Origin: Streptomyces formicae
GTDB taxonomy: Bacteria > Actinomycetota > Actinomycetes > Streptomycetales > Streptomycetaceae
DNA length: 64,000 nt
Assembly: GCF_002556545.1 (NCBI RefSeq)
Contig: NZ_CP022685.1
Span: 8,782,001-8,846,000 of the forward strand
Direction of reading: 5' to 3'
Shown here: positions 34,856 to 43,133 of the stretch, piece after piece
Layout: each line of letters starts with the position of its first letter
How positions within the stretch are numbered: the stretch's first letter is position 1
The notes under the pieces: model-generated
Database searches by the model: none
What the model was told of the DNA's origin: nothing
Seen by the model: the letters and a program-made list of their open reading frames with translations, nothing else
Translations under genes and position numbers: made by a program

Positions 34856-36480
34856 TGCCGACCCCCGTACCCCCCGCCTCCACACCCCCCACCGGCGACC
34901 CGTCCACCGACATCACCGGCGCCGAACTCGTGCTCCGCGTCCTGAGGGACGAGGGCGTGCGCCACGTCTTCGGCAATCCCGGCACCACCGAACTGCCCCT
35001 GATCCAGCGGTTGGCGAGCCAGCGCGACATCCAGTACGTGCTCGCGCTGCAAGAGGCGTCGGCGGTGGCCATGGCCGACGGCCACGCACGCGTCACAGGA
35101 CGACCGGCGTTCGTCAACCTGCACGCGGCCGCCGGGCTCGGCAACGGCATGGGCGCGCTGACCAACGCGGCCGCCGCGCGGGTTCCCCTCGTGGTCACGG
35201 CCGGACAACAGGATCTGCGGCACCTCATCCACGAACCCGTCCTCGCCGGTGATCTGACGGGTCTGGCCCGGGCGACCGTCAAGTGGTCCCACGAGGTGAG
35301 CACCCGCACCGAGCTCGGCACGGCCCTGCACCAGGCGTTCCGCATCGCCCAGGCGCCGCCCGCGGGGCCGGTGTTCCTCTCCCTGCCGATGAACCTGCTC
35401 GACGAAGTGGGCCCGCCGCCGCCGCGGCGCACCACGATCCGCTACGCCGCCGCGGCCCCCGTCGGCGACCTCGCCAAACTCCTCAACGAGACACCGCGCG
35501 ACGACATCGCGCTGGTCTTCGGCGACGAACTCGCGCGCCTCGCGCCCGCCGAGGGTCTCGCGCTCGCGGAGCGGCTCGGGACGCCCGTGTGGGGCACCGG
35601 CTGGCCCGCCACCAACCCCTTTCCCACGCGGCATCCGCTGTGGCGCGGGTACCTGCCCACCCATGTGCCGGGCATCCGCGAGGCCCTTGCCCCGTACCGC
35701 CTGGTCGTCATCGCCGGGGCGCAGCCGTTCTCCCTCTACTATCCGTACGCCCCCGGGCCGCTGCTCAGCGACCGCACCCAGGTCGCCCAGATCACCGAAG
35801 ACCCCTCGGCGCCGGGGCGCGACACTCCCGTCGACATGGCCTTGCACGGCCAACTGCGGCCCACCCTGCGTGAGTTGCTCGACTCGCTGCCCTCCGAGGG
35901 GGAAGCCGGGTACGCGTCGCAGGACCCGTCGCGGCACGGCCCCGAGCTGCCCGCGCTCGATCTCCCCTCCCTGGCCCGCGTGTTGGCGGCCACGCTCCCC
36001 GACGGCGCCATCGTGTGCGACGAGGCCCCACAGGCGGCCCGCCACATCCGCGCGGCTCTGGACCTGCGGCGCGCCAACCAGTACCAGTGGGTGGCGGGCG
36101 GGCTGGGCTGGGCGATGCCCGCGGCCGTCGGCGTCAGTCTGGCGCGCGACCGTGCCGCCGTGCTGTGCACCGTCGGCGACGGCGCGGCGATGTACTGCCC
36201 GCAGGCCCTGTGGACCGCGGCGCGCCTGGAACTCCCCATCGGATTCGTGGTCGCGAACAACCGCGAGTACCGGGTCCTCAAGGACAACTGGCGACAGCGC
36301 GACCCCCGGCCGCCCCGGCACCTCGGCATGGACCTCGACCGGCCGGCCGTGGACTTCGTCGCGCTGTCCCACTCCATGGGCGTGCCCGCGGGCCGGGCCG
36401 GATCGACCGGGGAACTCACCGAGACCTTGACCGACGGCTACCGCACGGGCCGTCCCTTCCTCGTCCAGGTGGACCTGTAG
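34855..36480 (+). CDS. ThDP-dependent 2-oxo-acid decarboxylase (benzoylformate decarboxylase-like)
   Basis: A 541-residue thiamine-diphosphate enzyme in three-domain PDC/BFD layout. The ThDP-activating Glu67 is in 'LALQEASAVAMADGHAR', the substrate His (His70 of MdlC) is kept as His90 in 'NLHAAAG', and the ThDP/Mg motif runs from 'GDGAAMYCPQ' to 'VANNREY'. 'NPGTTELPLI' has Thr where MdlC has Ser26, and the loop holding MdlC His281 reads 'FSLYYPYAPG' with Tyr/Pro instead. So the enzyme is BFD-like but with a changed pocket. TGATG overlap with the mutase-dehydratase gene suggests that phenylpyruvate, or a close relative, is its substrate. Confidence 0.87.
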   Translation: MPTPVPPASTPPTGDPSTDITGAELVLRVLRDEGVRHVFGNPGTTELPLIQRLASQRDIQYVLALQEASAVAMADGHARVTGRPAFVNLHAAAGLGNGMGALTNAAAARVPLVVTAGQQDLRHLIHEPVLAGDLTGLARATVKWSHEVSTRTELGTALHQAFRIAQAPPAGPVFLSLPMNLLDEVGPPPPRRTTIRYAAAAPVGDLAKLLNETPRDDIALVFGDELARLAPAEGLALAERLGTPVWGTGWPATNPFPTRHPLWRGYLPTHVPGIREALAPYRLVVIAGAQPFSLYYPYAPGPLLSDRTQVAQITEDPSAPGRDTPVDMALHGQLRPTLRELLDSLPSEGEAGYASQDPSRHGPELPALDLPSLARVLAATLPDGAIVCDEAPQAARHIRAALDLRRANQYQWVAGGLGWAMPAAVGVSLARDRAAVLCTVGDGAAMYCPQALWTAARLELPIGFVVANNREYRVLKDNWRQRDPRPPRHLGMDLDRPAVDFVALSHSMGVPAGRAGSTGELTETLTDGYRTGRPFLVQVDL

Positions 36481-36488
36481 GACCCCGC

Positions 36489-37550
36489 TCAGCGCTGCCC
36501 GCGCCACTCCCTGGCAAGGAGGTAGCCGAGGTAGGCGCCGCCGAGGGCGAGGGTGTAGATGCCCACGGGCAGGTCGTCGAAGAGGGGCAGCTGCTGGGCG
36601 GTCAGATCGGCCGCGACCAGGAGCAGCGCGCCCAGGAGCGTGGACAGGACGAGATGCGGTCCGCTGCCGCGGCTGATCCGCTTGGCGATCTGCGGAGCGG
36701 TCAGCGAGATGAACGCGATCGGGCCCGCGACGCTCACCGCTCCCGCGGACAGCGCGATGGACAGCAGGACGGCGAGCGTCTTGGTGCGGGCCGGCGCGGC
36801 TCCGATGCTGGTGGCCAGGTCGTCGCCCATCTCGCCCATGGCCAGCGGCCGGGCGATCAGGGCGGCCAAGGGGAGCGCCACCGCGAGGACGAGCCAGATG
36901 GTGGTGGCGTCGTCCCAGGAGCGGGCGGTGAGGCTTCCGTTGATGTACGCGGTGAGCGAGGTCGCCTTGTCGCGTTCGATCGAGTAGACGACGTACTGGG
37001 TGAGCGACGTGGCGATCGCCGCGACGCCGATACCGGCCACGACGAGGCGTCCTGGACTGCGGAACCCGCTGCCCGTGGAGACGTAGACGACGCCCATGGC
37101 GACCAGCGCCCCGACGAGCGCCCCCAGGGGGACGGGGACCGTGTCGGGGAACAGCAGGGCGACGGTGGCGGCACCGGCTCCCGCACCCGCGCCCAGGCCG
37201 ATGACGTCGGGGCTGCCCAGCGGATTGCGGGTGACCGACTGGAACAGGGCGCCCGACAGGCCGAAGGCGGCACCCGTGCCGATCGCGACGACGAGACGGG
37301 GCCCGCGCAGCCGGTTGAGCACGAAGGCGTCGATGCCGGACGCGTCGCCGGTCAAGGCCGAGGGCAGATCGGCGAGTTCGATGCCGAGGCGGCCCAGGTG
37401 AAGGGTGGCGACGGCGGCGACGGCCAGCAGGACGAGGATGAGCAGAGCGGCGGCCGCGGTCCTGCGGCGTACGGGTATCGCTACCTGTCCGCCGATCCGC
37501 AGCGTGGTGCGGCGGGCGGTTCGGGTCGGCCTGGAGTCCGTGGTGGTCAT
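36489..37550 (-). CDS. Iron-siderophore ABC permease (FecCD family), second subunit
   Basis: A 353-residue permease with about ten TM segments. Family signatures are 'LVVAIGTGAAFGLSGALFQSVTRNPLGSPD' broken over residues about 78-107, 'GAPIAFI'-type 'VAGPIAFISLTAPQIAKRI', and 'LPVGIYTLALGGAYLGYLL'. ATG 37550 overlaps the stop of the first permease by 4 bp. Last gene of the operon; its end is 8 bases from the stop of the convergent ThDP enzyme. Confidence 0.93.
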   Translation of the reverse strand: MTTTDSRPTRTARRTTLRIGGQVAIPVRRRTAAAALLILVLLAVAAVATLHLGRLGIELADLPSALTGDASGIDAFVLNRLRGPRLVVAIGTGAAFGLSGALFQSVTRNPLGSPDVIGLGAGAGAGAATVALLFPDTVPVPLGALVGALVAMGVVYVSTGSGFRSPGRLVVAGIGVAAIATSLTQYVVYSIERDKATSLTAYINGSLTARSWDDATTIWLVLAVALPLAALIARPLAMGEMGDDLATSIGAAPARTKTLAVLLSIALSAGAVSVAGPIAFISLTAPQIAKRISRGSGPHLVLSTLLGALLLVAADLTAQQLPLFDDLPVGIYTLALGGAYLGYLLAREWRGQR

Positions 37551-38584
37551 GAGGTCCCCCGCATCTTGCGGACGGCGATCAGCAGGGCCGGAGCGCCGAT
37601 GAAGGCGGTGACGACCCCGACCATGAGTTCCTGCGGTCGCAGCAGGACACGTCCGACGACATCGGCGAGCAGGACGAGCGACGGGCCGAGGAGCGCCGAG
37701 AAGAGCACCTGGAAGCGGAAGTCGGTGCCCACCAGGACCCGTACGAGATGGGGTACGGCCAGGCCGACGAACGCGATCGGTCCGACGGCCGCGGTGGCCG
37801 CGGCGCTCAGCAGGGTCGCGGCGAGCAGCCCGGCCGCCTTCACCTGGTGCGGTTTGGTGCCGAGCGAGGTCGCGGTGTCGTCGCCCATCGCCATGGCGTT
37901 GAGGCGCGGGCCGAGCAGCGCGGCGATGAGGAGACCGCCCAGGGCGAAGGGCAGCACCGACCGGACGACGTCGAAGTCGCGGCCGCCCAGGGCCCCGACG
38001 ACCCAGTAGCGGTAGGTCTCGAACACCTTGGGATGGCTCAGCGTCACGGCCTGGATGAACGCGGTGAGCACCGCGGAGAGCACGGCCCCGGCCAGCACGA
38101 GCCGGGCGGGACCGCCGAGGCCGCCCGCCGTGCCCAGGGCGTGGACGGCCAGCGCGGTCAGGAACGTGCCGGGCAGTGCCCACCACATGGTGTCGCTCTG
38201 TCCGGACGCGCCCAGGTACGCGGTGGCGGCGACGATGCTTGCCGAAGCGCCCGCGTTGATCCCCAACAGGCCCGGCTCGGCCAGCGGGTTGCGGGTGATG
38301 CCCTGCATCAGGGTTCCCGCGACGGCCAGGCACGTGCCCGCGAGCACGCCGAGGACGGTGCGCGGGTAGCGGCTCTCGACGACCGTGCGCAGATAGGTGT
38401 CGCCACCGCCGCCGAGCACGTCGAAGACGTCGCCGGGGGAGTTGCTGTGGCTGCCGAACATCACGCTCGCCAGCAGGGCGCAGGCCAGCAGCGCGAGGGA
38501 GAAGGTCAGGGCGAGGGAGAGCCGGGCCGCGCTCCGCCGGCGTACGCGGACGGAGCGCGGCAACAGGCCGGTGTTCGTGGTCAC
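37547..38584 (-). CDS. Iron-siderophore ABC permease (FecCD family), first subunit
   Basis: A 345-residue FecCD permease with 'YPRTVLGVLAGTCLAVAGTLMQG', 'ITRNPLAEPGLLGINAGA' and 'VGPIAFVGLAVPHLVR', the BtuC/FepD-like coupling regions. It starts at GTG 38584, 8 bases after the binding-protein stop. It pairs with the following permease as a heterodimer. No ATPase gene is in the operon, so a shared ATPase elsewhere is required. Confidence 0.93.
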   Translation of the reverse strand: MTTNTGLLPRSVRVRRRSAARLSLALTFSLALLACALLASVMFGSHSNSPGDVFDVLGGGGDTYLRTVVESRYPRTVLGVLAGTCLAVAGTLMQGITRNPLAEPGLLGINAGASASIVAATAYLGASGQSDTMWWALPGTFLTALAVHALGTAGGLGGPARLVLAGAVLSAVLTAFIQAVTLSHPKVFETYRYWVVGALGGRDFDVVRSVLPFALGGLLIAALLGPRLNAMAMGDDTATSLGTKPHQVKAAGLLAATLLSAAATAAVGPIAFVGLAVPHLVRVLVGTDFRFQVLFSALLGPSLVLLADVVGRVLLRPQELMVGVVTAFIGAPALLIAVRKMRGTS

Positions 38585-38592
38585 TTGGGCGA

Positions 38593-39639
38593 CTACTTGT
38601 CGGCCTTGGCGATGGCGGCGTCGATCATCGGCTGGTACCGCTTGATGCTGTACGGCACGGTGAGCGGGTTGATCATGGAGGACGCCGTCACGAACGACTG
38701 GTCCGTACTGTGCACGAGAGCGCCCTTGTCGACCGCGGGGATGGCCGCGTAGAGGGGCTGCTTCTCGATCTCCTTGCGCGTCTTGTCGTCGGCGTAGAAG
38801 GTGAAGACCAGGTCGCTGCCGGACAGTTTGTCGGCGTTCTCCAGACCGATGAGAGCGGAGTCGGTGCCCTCCGTCTCCTTGAAGGTGTCGACCACGGGGT
38901 CGACCTTCAGGCCGAGCTTCGAGAGCATCTCGACGCGCTGCTCCTTGGGCTTGAACACGCCGAGGGTGCCGGGGCCCGACGTGTAGATGTAGGAGAAGCT
39001 GACGTTCTTGTACTTCGGCCGGGTGGCCGCGGCGTCGGACAGCTGCTTGTCGATCCTGCCGGTGAGGTCCTCGGCCTTCTCCGGCTGCCCGAGCGCCTTG
39101 GCGACGATCTCTATCTGCTGGTCCCAGTCGGTGCTCCACGCCTTGTCCGGGTAGGCGACGGTGGGAGCGATGTCCTTGAGGATGTCGTACTGCTTCTGCG
39201 TGACGCCCGACCACGGCGCGAGGATCACGTCCGGCTCCAGCTCGGTGATGGCCTCGATGTCGAGTTCCTCACCGCCCTTGAACTGCTTGGGCAGTTCCTT
39301 GCCCGACTTCTTCACCGCGTCGTGGACCCAGGGGAGATAGCCGGTCTTGTCACTGCCCCACGCGTAGCTCTCGACGCCGACGGGGACGGTGCCGAGCGCG
39401 ATGGCGGTCTCGGCCGAACCCTGCCCGAGCGTGACGATCCGCCGGGGCTCGGACTCGATGGTCGCCGAACCGAGCGAGCTCTTGATCGTCACGGGGAACG
39501 CCCCGTCTCCCGAGGTCTTTCCGGAGGACTTGTCTTCCTTGTCCGAGCCTCCGCACCCCGCGGCCAGCAGGCAGAGGGAGGCGGCGAGCGCGGCGGCGCC
39601 AAGCGTACGACGGTGGGGGCCGGTGAACACTGCGGGCAT
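38593..39639 (-). CDS. Iron-siderophore substrate-binding lipoprotein
   Basis: A 348-residue FepB/FhuD-like binding protein. Signal peptide with lipobox L-A-A-G-C (Cys29), an acidic Lys/Ser linker, then 'PRRIVTLGQGSAETAIALG', 'ELDIEAITELEPDVILAPW' and the C-terminal 'KGALVHSTDQSFVTASSMINPL'. It captures a ferric siderophore, probably hydroxamate type, for the two permeases downstream. AAGGA is 8 bases before the ATG. An iron box lies about 90 bp upstream, so expression should rise under iron limitation. Confidence 0.93.
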   Translation of the reverse strand: MPAVFTGPHRRTLGAAALAASLCLLAAGCGGSDKEDKSSGKTSGDGAFPVTIKSSLGSATIESEPRRIVTLGQGSAETAIALGTVPVGVESYAWGSDKTGYLPWVHDAVKKSGKELPKQFKGGEELDIEAITELEPDVILAPWSGVTQKQYDILKDIAPTVAYPDKAWSTDWDQQIEIVAKALGQPEKAEDLTGRIDKQLSDAAATRPKYKNVSFSYIYTSGPGTLGVFKPKEQRVEMLSKLGLKVDPVVDTFKETEGTDSALIGLENADKLSGSDLVFTFYADDKTRKEIEKQPLYAAIPAVDKGALVHSTDQSFVTASSMINPLTVPYSIKRYQPMIDAAIAKADK

Positions 39640-39727
39640 GACGGGTCCTTCGTTGCGGGCAGGAACGACGACGCCCTGCTGCCGGGCGGGTGGACCGGGC
39701 GGGCAAGGTCGTACGTCCAGAGGAATG

Positions 39728-39746
39728 TTAGGTGAGCCTAACCTAC
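39728..39746 (-). promoter_or_regulatory. DmdR/IdeR iron box
   Basis: The 19-mer TTAGGTGAGCCTAACCTAC is close to the DmdR1 operator TTAGGTTAGGCTAACCTAA and is nearly palindromic. It lies about 90 bp upstream of the siderophore-binding-protein ATG. It also lies 160 bp upstream of the divergent chaplin, which is probably too far to matter. Confidence 0.85.
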
Positions 39747-39905
39747 GTTGATCTCCGGGTGGGGCGGTTCGGGATCATTCGCTGCGCTCACCCGCATGTG
39801 GGTTCTCCGTCGGCTTCCCGGGTGGTTTTCGCGCCTCCCCCGTGACTCCGACGCGTCGCTGGGGGAGGGCGTAGATGTCCACACGCAACCGAAGTAAGGA
39901 CTCCC

Positions 39906-40148
39906 ATGCGCATCCGTACCGCTCTAGCCGCCGCCTCCCTGGCCACTGCCGCCCTCCTCGGCGGCGCGGGAGCCGCGGTCGCCGACGACGGTCCCGGCGC
40001 CGACGCAGTCGGTGTCGCGGAGAACTCGCCGGGCGTGGTCTCCGGAAACGTGCTCCAGGCCCCGATCGACCTGCCGCTCAACGCCTGCGGAAACAGCGTC
40101 GACATCATCGGGCTGCTGAATCCCGCGTTCGGCAACTCCTGCCGCTGA
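39906..40148 (+). CDS. Short chaplin
   Basis: An 80-residue secreted hydrophobic surface protein. Signal peptide residues 1-27 (ends A-V-A). The mature part is a single chaplin domain: 'NSPGVVSGNVLQAPIDLPLN', then Cys61, 'GNSVDIIGLLNPAFGNS' and Cys79. The two Cys define the ChpE/ChpH-like short class that assembles into amyloid on aerial hyphae and spores. AAGGA precedes the ATG by 8 bases; a hairpin follows the stop. Regulation by developmental genes is expected from the family, not shown here. Confidence 0.95.
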   Translation: MRIRTALAAASLATAALLGGAGAAVADDGPGADAVGVAENSPGVVSGNVLQAPIDLPLNACGNSVDIIGLLNPAFGNSCR

Positions 40149-40179
40149 CAGGCCGGTTCCGCACGCCGGAGCCGCTACG

Positions 40180-40210
40180 CCCCTGTGCGGACGTCACGTT
40201 CGCACAGGGG
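40180..40210 (+). terminator. Hairpin after the chaplin gene
   Basis: CCCCTGTGCG and CGCACAGGGG, perfect 10-bp arms with an 11-base loop, 31 bases after the chaplin stop and before the convergent VOC gene. Confidence 0.65.
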
Positions 40211-40256
40211 TGCCGGGGGCGCGTCCGCTCAGCCAAGACGGATCGGTCGAAAGGGA

Positions 40257-40688
40257 TCAGTCGAGGCAGAACTCGTTGCCCTCGACGTCCTGCATCAGGA
40301 GACACGACTCGTAGTCGCCGTCGGCGACGAGCAGCTCCAGGCGTACCGCGCCGAGCGGGATAAGCCGTGCGCACTCGGCCTCGAGCGCGGCGACGCGTTC
40401 CTCCCCCACGAGCCCGGTGGCGACCCGCACGTCGAGGTGCAGCCGGTTCTTGACGACCTTGCCTTCGGGGACGCGCTGGAAGAACAGCCGCGGACCCACG
40501 CCCGTGGGATCGACGCAGGCCGCTGAACCCCGGTGCTCGGGCTTCAGCGTGCGATCGAAATCGCTCCACGTGGCGAACCCCTCGGGCGGCGGCGGTATGA
40601 CGTACCCCAGCACCTCGCACCAGAAGCGAGCGACGCGCGCGGGTTCCGCGCAGTCGAAGGTGACTTGGACCTGCTTGATCGATGTCAT
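40257..40688 (-). CDS. VOC (glyoxalase/bleomycin-resistance fold) family protein
   Basis: A 143-residue two-module VOC protein. 'VQVTFDCAEPARVARFWCEVLGY' starts the first beta-alpha-beta-beta-beta unit and 'NRLHLDVRVA..' the second, with 'MQDVEGNEFCLD' as the terminal metal-ligand Glu strand. 'FATWSDFD' is typical of the large Streptomyces VOC subgroup of unknown substrate. Next to a SUKH-like gene on the same strand, 9 bases apart, suggesting co-transcription. Confidence 0.85.
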   Translation of the reverse strand: MTSIKQVQVTFDCAEPARVARFWCEVLGYVIPPPPEGFATWSDFDRTLKPEHRGSAACVDPTGVGPRLFFQRVPEGKVVKNRLHLDVRVATGLVGEERVAALEAECARLIPLGAVRLELLVADGDYESCLLMQDVEGNEFCLD

Positions 40689-40697
40689 CGGCTCACC

Positions 40698-41303
40698 CTA
40701 GTGGTGCGTGAAGCGCTGGCCCGCGGCGATCTCGTCGGCGATCACCGACCAGAGGGTTTCGTCGTCCTGGAAGGGCAGCGGGTCGATGCCGCTCGTCTCC
40801 TGGCGGACACGCTCGACCTCGTGCTCCAGGCGCTCGAAGTCGGCTTCCTCGTCGTCCTCCCCGCCGAAGGTGAACTCCTCCAGCAGGCGCTGGAATTGGA
40901 GGGTGACCTGGATGAGGGAGGAGACGTCCGCGTGGAGTTCCCGCGCGGTCTCCTCGTCGGCGTCGAAGGCGTACACCTTGCCGGAACCGGGGTCGAGGGC
41001 GAGATGGGCGTTGAGCAGCCAGCCGATGACGGGCCATGCGCCCGCGTCCTGGGGGGCGTCCTCGAAGTCCTCGGTGTCGACGACGTCCTGGACCAGGGGC
41101 AGTCGGCCGGATTCCTCGTCGGGCTCGCGCAGCGAGAGCGTCCCGGTCGGGACGCCGACGGTCCCCAGGAGGCGGGCGCCCCCGGTGTCCGAGGCGGCGG
41201 GCGGGAAGGCGGTGGCGGGCAGGGTCGCGAGCCGGTCCTCGCCGAAGAGGGCGGCCGGCTTGCTGTGGGTGACGTGGAAAAGCACGGGGGAAGGGTGCCA
41301 CAT
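40698..41303 (-). CDS. SUKH-4-like immunity protein family member
   Basis: A protein of about 201 residues. 'RLATLPATAFPPAASDTGGAR', 'LLGTVGVPTGTLSL' and 'GWLLNAHLALDPGSGKVYAFD' with a C-terminal Leu/Trp-rich helix resemble SUKH-4 family proteins, which neutralise toxins in some polymorphic-toxin loci but are also found alone in streptomycetes. No toxin or nuclease gene is adjacent. ATG 41303 and GTG 41285 are both possible starts. The family assignment is from general pattern only. Confidence 0.5.
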   Translation of the reverse strand: MWHPSPVLFHVTHSKPAALFGEDRLATLPATAFPPAASDTGGARLLGTVGVPTGTLSLREPDEESGRLPLVQDVVDTEDFEDAPQDAGAWPVIGWLLNAHLALDPGSGKVYAFDADEETARELHADVSSLIQVTLQFQRLLEEFTFGGEDDEEADFERLEHEVERVRQETSGIDPLPFQDDETLWSVIADEIAAGQRFTHH

Positions 41304-41351
41304 CTCTCCAAGTCGGTTGCGTCCGCGAGGACGGCGGTCAGAGCATGGGGC

Positions 41352-42155
41352 ATGGACTACGCCGCCCAGTTCCGCCGTGAGACCCGGGCGTTCGAGATCG
41401 CGGTGCGCCGGGCAGCGGAGGAGTCCGCGAGCGACGGGGTGCCGCTGGTGCCGTCGTGCCCCGGGTGGTCGGTCACCGACCTGATGTTCCACCTGGGCTC
41501 GGTGCACCGGCAGACGATGCGGGTGATCACCGAGGGGCTGCGCGAACCGCCGCGTGGCTTCGACCCCGCCGCCCGCCGCCCGCCCGCCGTCGGCGCGGGC
41601 TGGCCGGACCCCGAACGGGCCCCGAACCGGGGCCCGTTGCCCTCGGCGCTCGTGGACTGGTTCACCGAGGGGGCCACCGCGTTGGCCGAGCTGTTCGCCG
41701 TACGGGATCCCGCCGAGCCGGTGTGGTCCTGGTCGAGGGAGCAGACGGTCGGGTTCTGGCAGCGGACGGGGACCATCGAGGCGGCCGTGCACCGCTGGGA
41801 CGCCGAGCACGCCATCGGTGCCGCCCGCCCGATCGAACGGCACCTGGCGGCGGAGGCCGTCACTCACACCTTCGAGGTCATGGCACCCGCCCGTCGTGCC
41901 TGGCGCACGGCCCCCGCCGGGCAGGGCGAGCGGCTGCGGTTCAAACAGGCGGACGGGTTCCGCATCTGGGTCGTCCAGACGGATCCCGAGGAGGTCCTGC
42001 TCAACCAGGGCAGCGGCTGCTGCGAGGTCGAGCTGACGGCCACAGCATCGGACTTGGCGCTCTTCCTGTGGCACCGGATCCCCACCGACGGCCTGGGGGT
42101 ACGCGGCGACGTCTCGCTCCTGGACCGGTACTTCAAACTGGTGCCGCCCCTTTAG
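41352..42155 (+). CDS. Maleylpyruvate isomerase/mycothiol-dependent enzyme family protein
   Basis: A 267-residue DinB-fold protein of the MDMPI group. N-terminal helix bundle 'VPSCPGWSVTDLMFHLGSVHR' includes the His metal ligand, 'HRWDAEHAIG' gives the second and third ligands, and the C-terminal domain 'LFLWHRIPTDGLGVRGD' is the family's SCP2-like tail. Members use mycothiol or act on thiol adducts; substrate unknown. Its TAG stop lies in the first copy of a 16-bp tandem duplication. Confidence 0.87.
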   Translation: MDYAAQFRRETRAFEIAVRRAAEESASDGVPLVPSCPGWSVTDLMFHLGSVHRQTMRVITEGLREPPRGFDPAARRPPAVGAGWPDPERAPNRGPLPSALVDWFTEGATALAELFAVRDPAEPVWSWSREQTVGFWQRTGTIEAAVHRWDAEHAIGAARPIERHLAAEAVTHTFEVMAPARRAWRTAPAGQGERLRFKQADGFRIWVVQTDPEEVLLNQGSGCCEVELTATASDLALFLWHRIPTDGLGVRGDVSLLDRYFKLVPPL

Positions 42156-42184
42156 CGGTGCACCCCTCTAGCGGTGCACCCCTC
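42153..42184. repeat. Perfect 16-bp tandem duplication at a stop codon
   Basis: TAGCGGTGCACCCCTC occurs twice head to tail (42153-42168 and 42169-42184). The first three bases of the first copy are the stop codon of the MDMPI-family gene. This looks like a recent slippage event. Confidence 0.9.
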
Positions 42185-42200
42185 AAGCAGCGGCAGACCT

Positions 42201-43040
42201 TCAACGGAAAGCGGCGACGTTGCGGGCCACCCAGTCGCCGAAGGGGCGCGGGGCGTGGCCGATGACGCGCTCCACGTCCGGGCTGATCCGCAGCTCGTCG
42301 GGGTTCGGGGCGGCGATGATGTCCAGCGTGTCGTCGGCGAGTTCGGCGGGAACGGCCTGGACCATCCCGGCCTTGGCCTCGTCGCGGGTGAGTTCGTGGA
42401 ACCGTATCGGCGAGCCGAGCGCCTCGGCGATGACCTCCGCCTGCTGACGCGGTGTGATCACCTCGGGGCCGGTCAGCTCGTACACCGCGCCGCTGTGCAG
42501 CTCGTCGACGAGGCAGGCCGCGGCGACCTCGGCGATGTCCGCGGGATCGACGACCGGCACCCCGACGTCACCGAACGGCGCCGCGGCGGTCCCTCGCCTG
42601 CGGACGGACTCCGCCCAGGCGAAGGCGTTGGAGGCGAAGCCGCCCGGTCGCAGCAGGACCCAGTCCATGCCGGATGCGCGCAACGCGTCCTCCACCGCAC
42701 GCATCGCGACCCGCGACGCGCCGAGCGGCCTGGTCGCCACGCCCTGCGAGGACAGCAGGACGACCCGACGGACCCCGCGGGCCGCGGCAAGGTCGATGAT
42801 GTCGGTCGGCTTGGCCCCGGGGGAGTGGAGGTCGCCGGAGAGCAGGAGGAACAGCGCCTTCGCCCCGTCCAACGCGGTTGCCAGACTCGACGGTTCGGCC
42901 AGGTCGGCCGTCACGTGCCGCACGCCGTCCGGCACTGTCGCCGCGTGCCGCGACACCGCTGTCACCTGCTCGCCCGCCTCGACCAGGGCCTGCGTCAAAG
43001 GGCGGCCTATGTTCCCGGTAGCTCCGGTCACCACGATCAT
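42201..43040 (-). CDS. NmrA-like NAD(P)-binding oxidoreductase
   Basis: A 279-residue atypical short-chain dehydrogenase. N-terminal 'VVTGATGNIGRPLTQALVEAG' is the NADP site; 'ALFLLLSGDLHSPG', 'VVLLSSQGV' and 'DWVLLRPGGFASN' follow, as in QOR2-like quinone-sensing reductases. It lacks the YxxxK catalytic pair of classical SDRs. It is divergent from an HxlR regulator with a palindrome between them, the standard arrangement for electrophile- or quinone-responsive pairs. Confidence 0.9.
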   Translation of the reverse strand: MIVVTGATGNIGRPLTQALVEAGEQVTAVSRHAATVPDGVRHVTADLAEPSSLATALDGAKALFLLLSGDLHSPGAKPTDIIDLAAARGVRRVVLLSSQGVATRPLGASRVAMRAVEDALRASGMDWVLLRPGGFASNAFAWAESVRRRGTAAAPFGDVGVPVVDPADIAEVAAACLVDELHSGAVYELTGPEVITPRQQAEVIAEALGSPIRFHELTRDEAKAGMVQAVPAELADDTLDIIAAPNPDELRISPDVERVIGHAPRPFGDWVARNVAAFR

Positions 43041-43092
43041 GTTCTGCTCCTAGTTGGTTGTGCGCTACGGGAGGTGACGCTAGGAGGGGGGG

Positions 43093-43107
43093 CTTACTTT
43101 CCGTAAG
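43093..43107. promoter_or_regulatory. Candidate HxlR operator
   Basis: CTTACTTTCCGTAAG (CTTAC-N5-GTAAG) in the divergent intergenic region between the NmrA-like and HxlR genes; a further GTAAG half-site starts at 43121. HxlR/YodB-type proteins bind similar TTAC/GTAA inverted repeats. Confidence 0.5.
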
Positions 43108-43133
43108 GACATACCCAGAGGTAAGCTCCCGAC

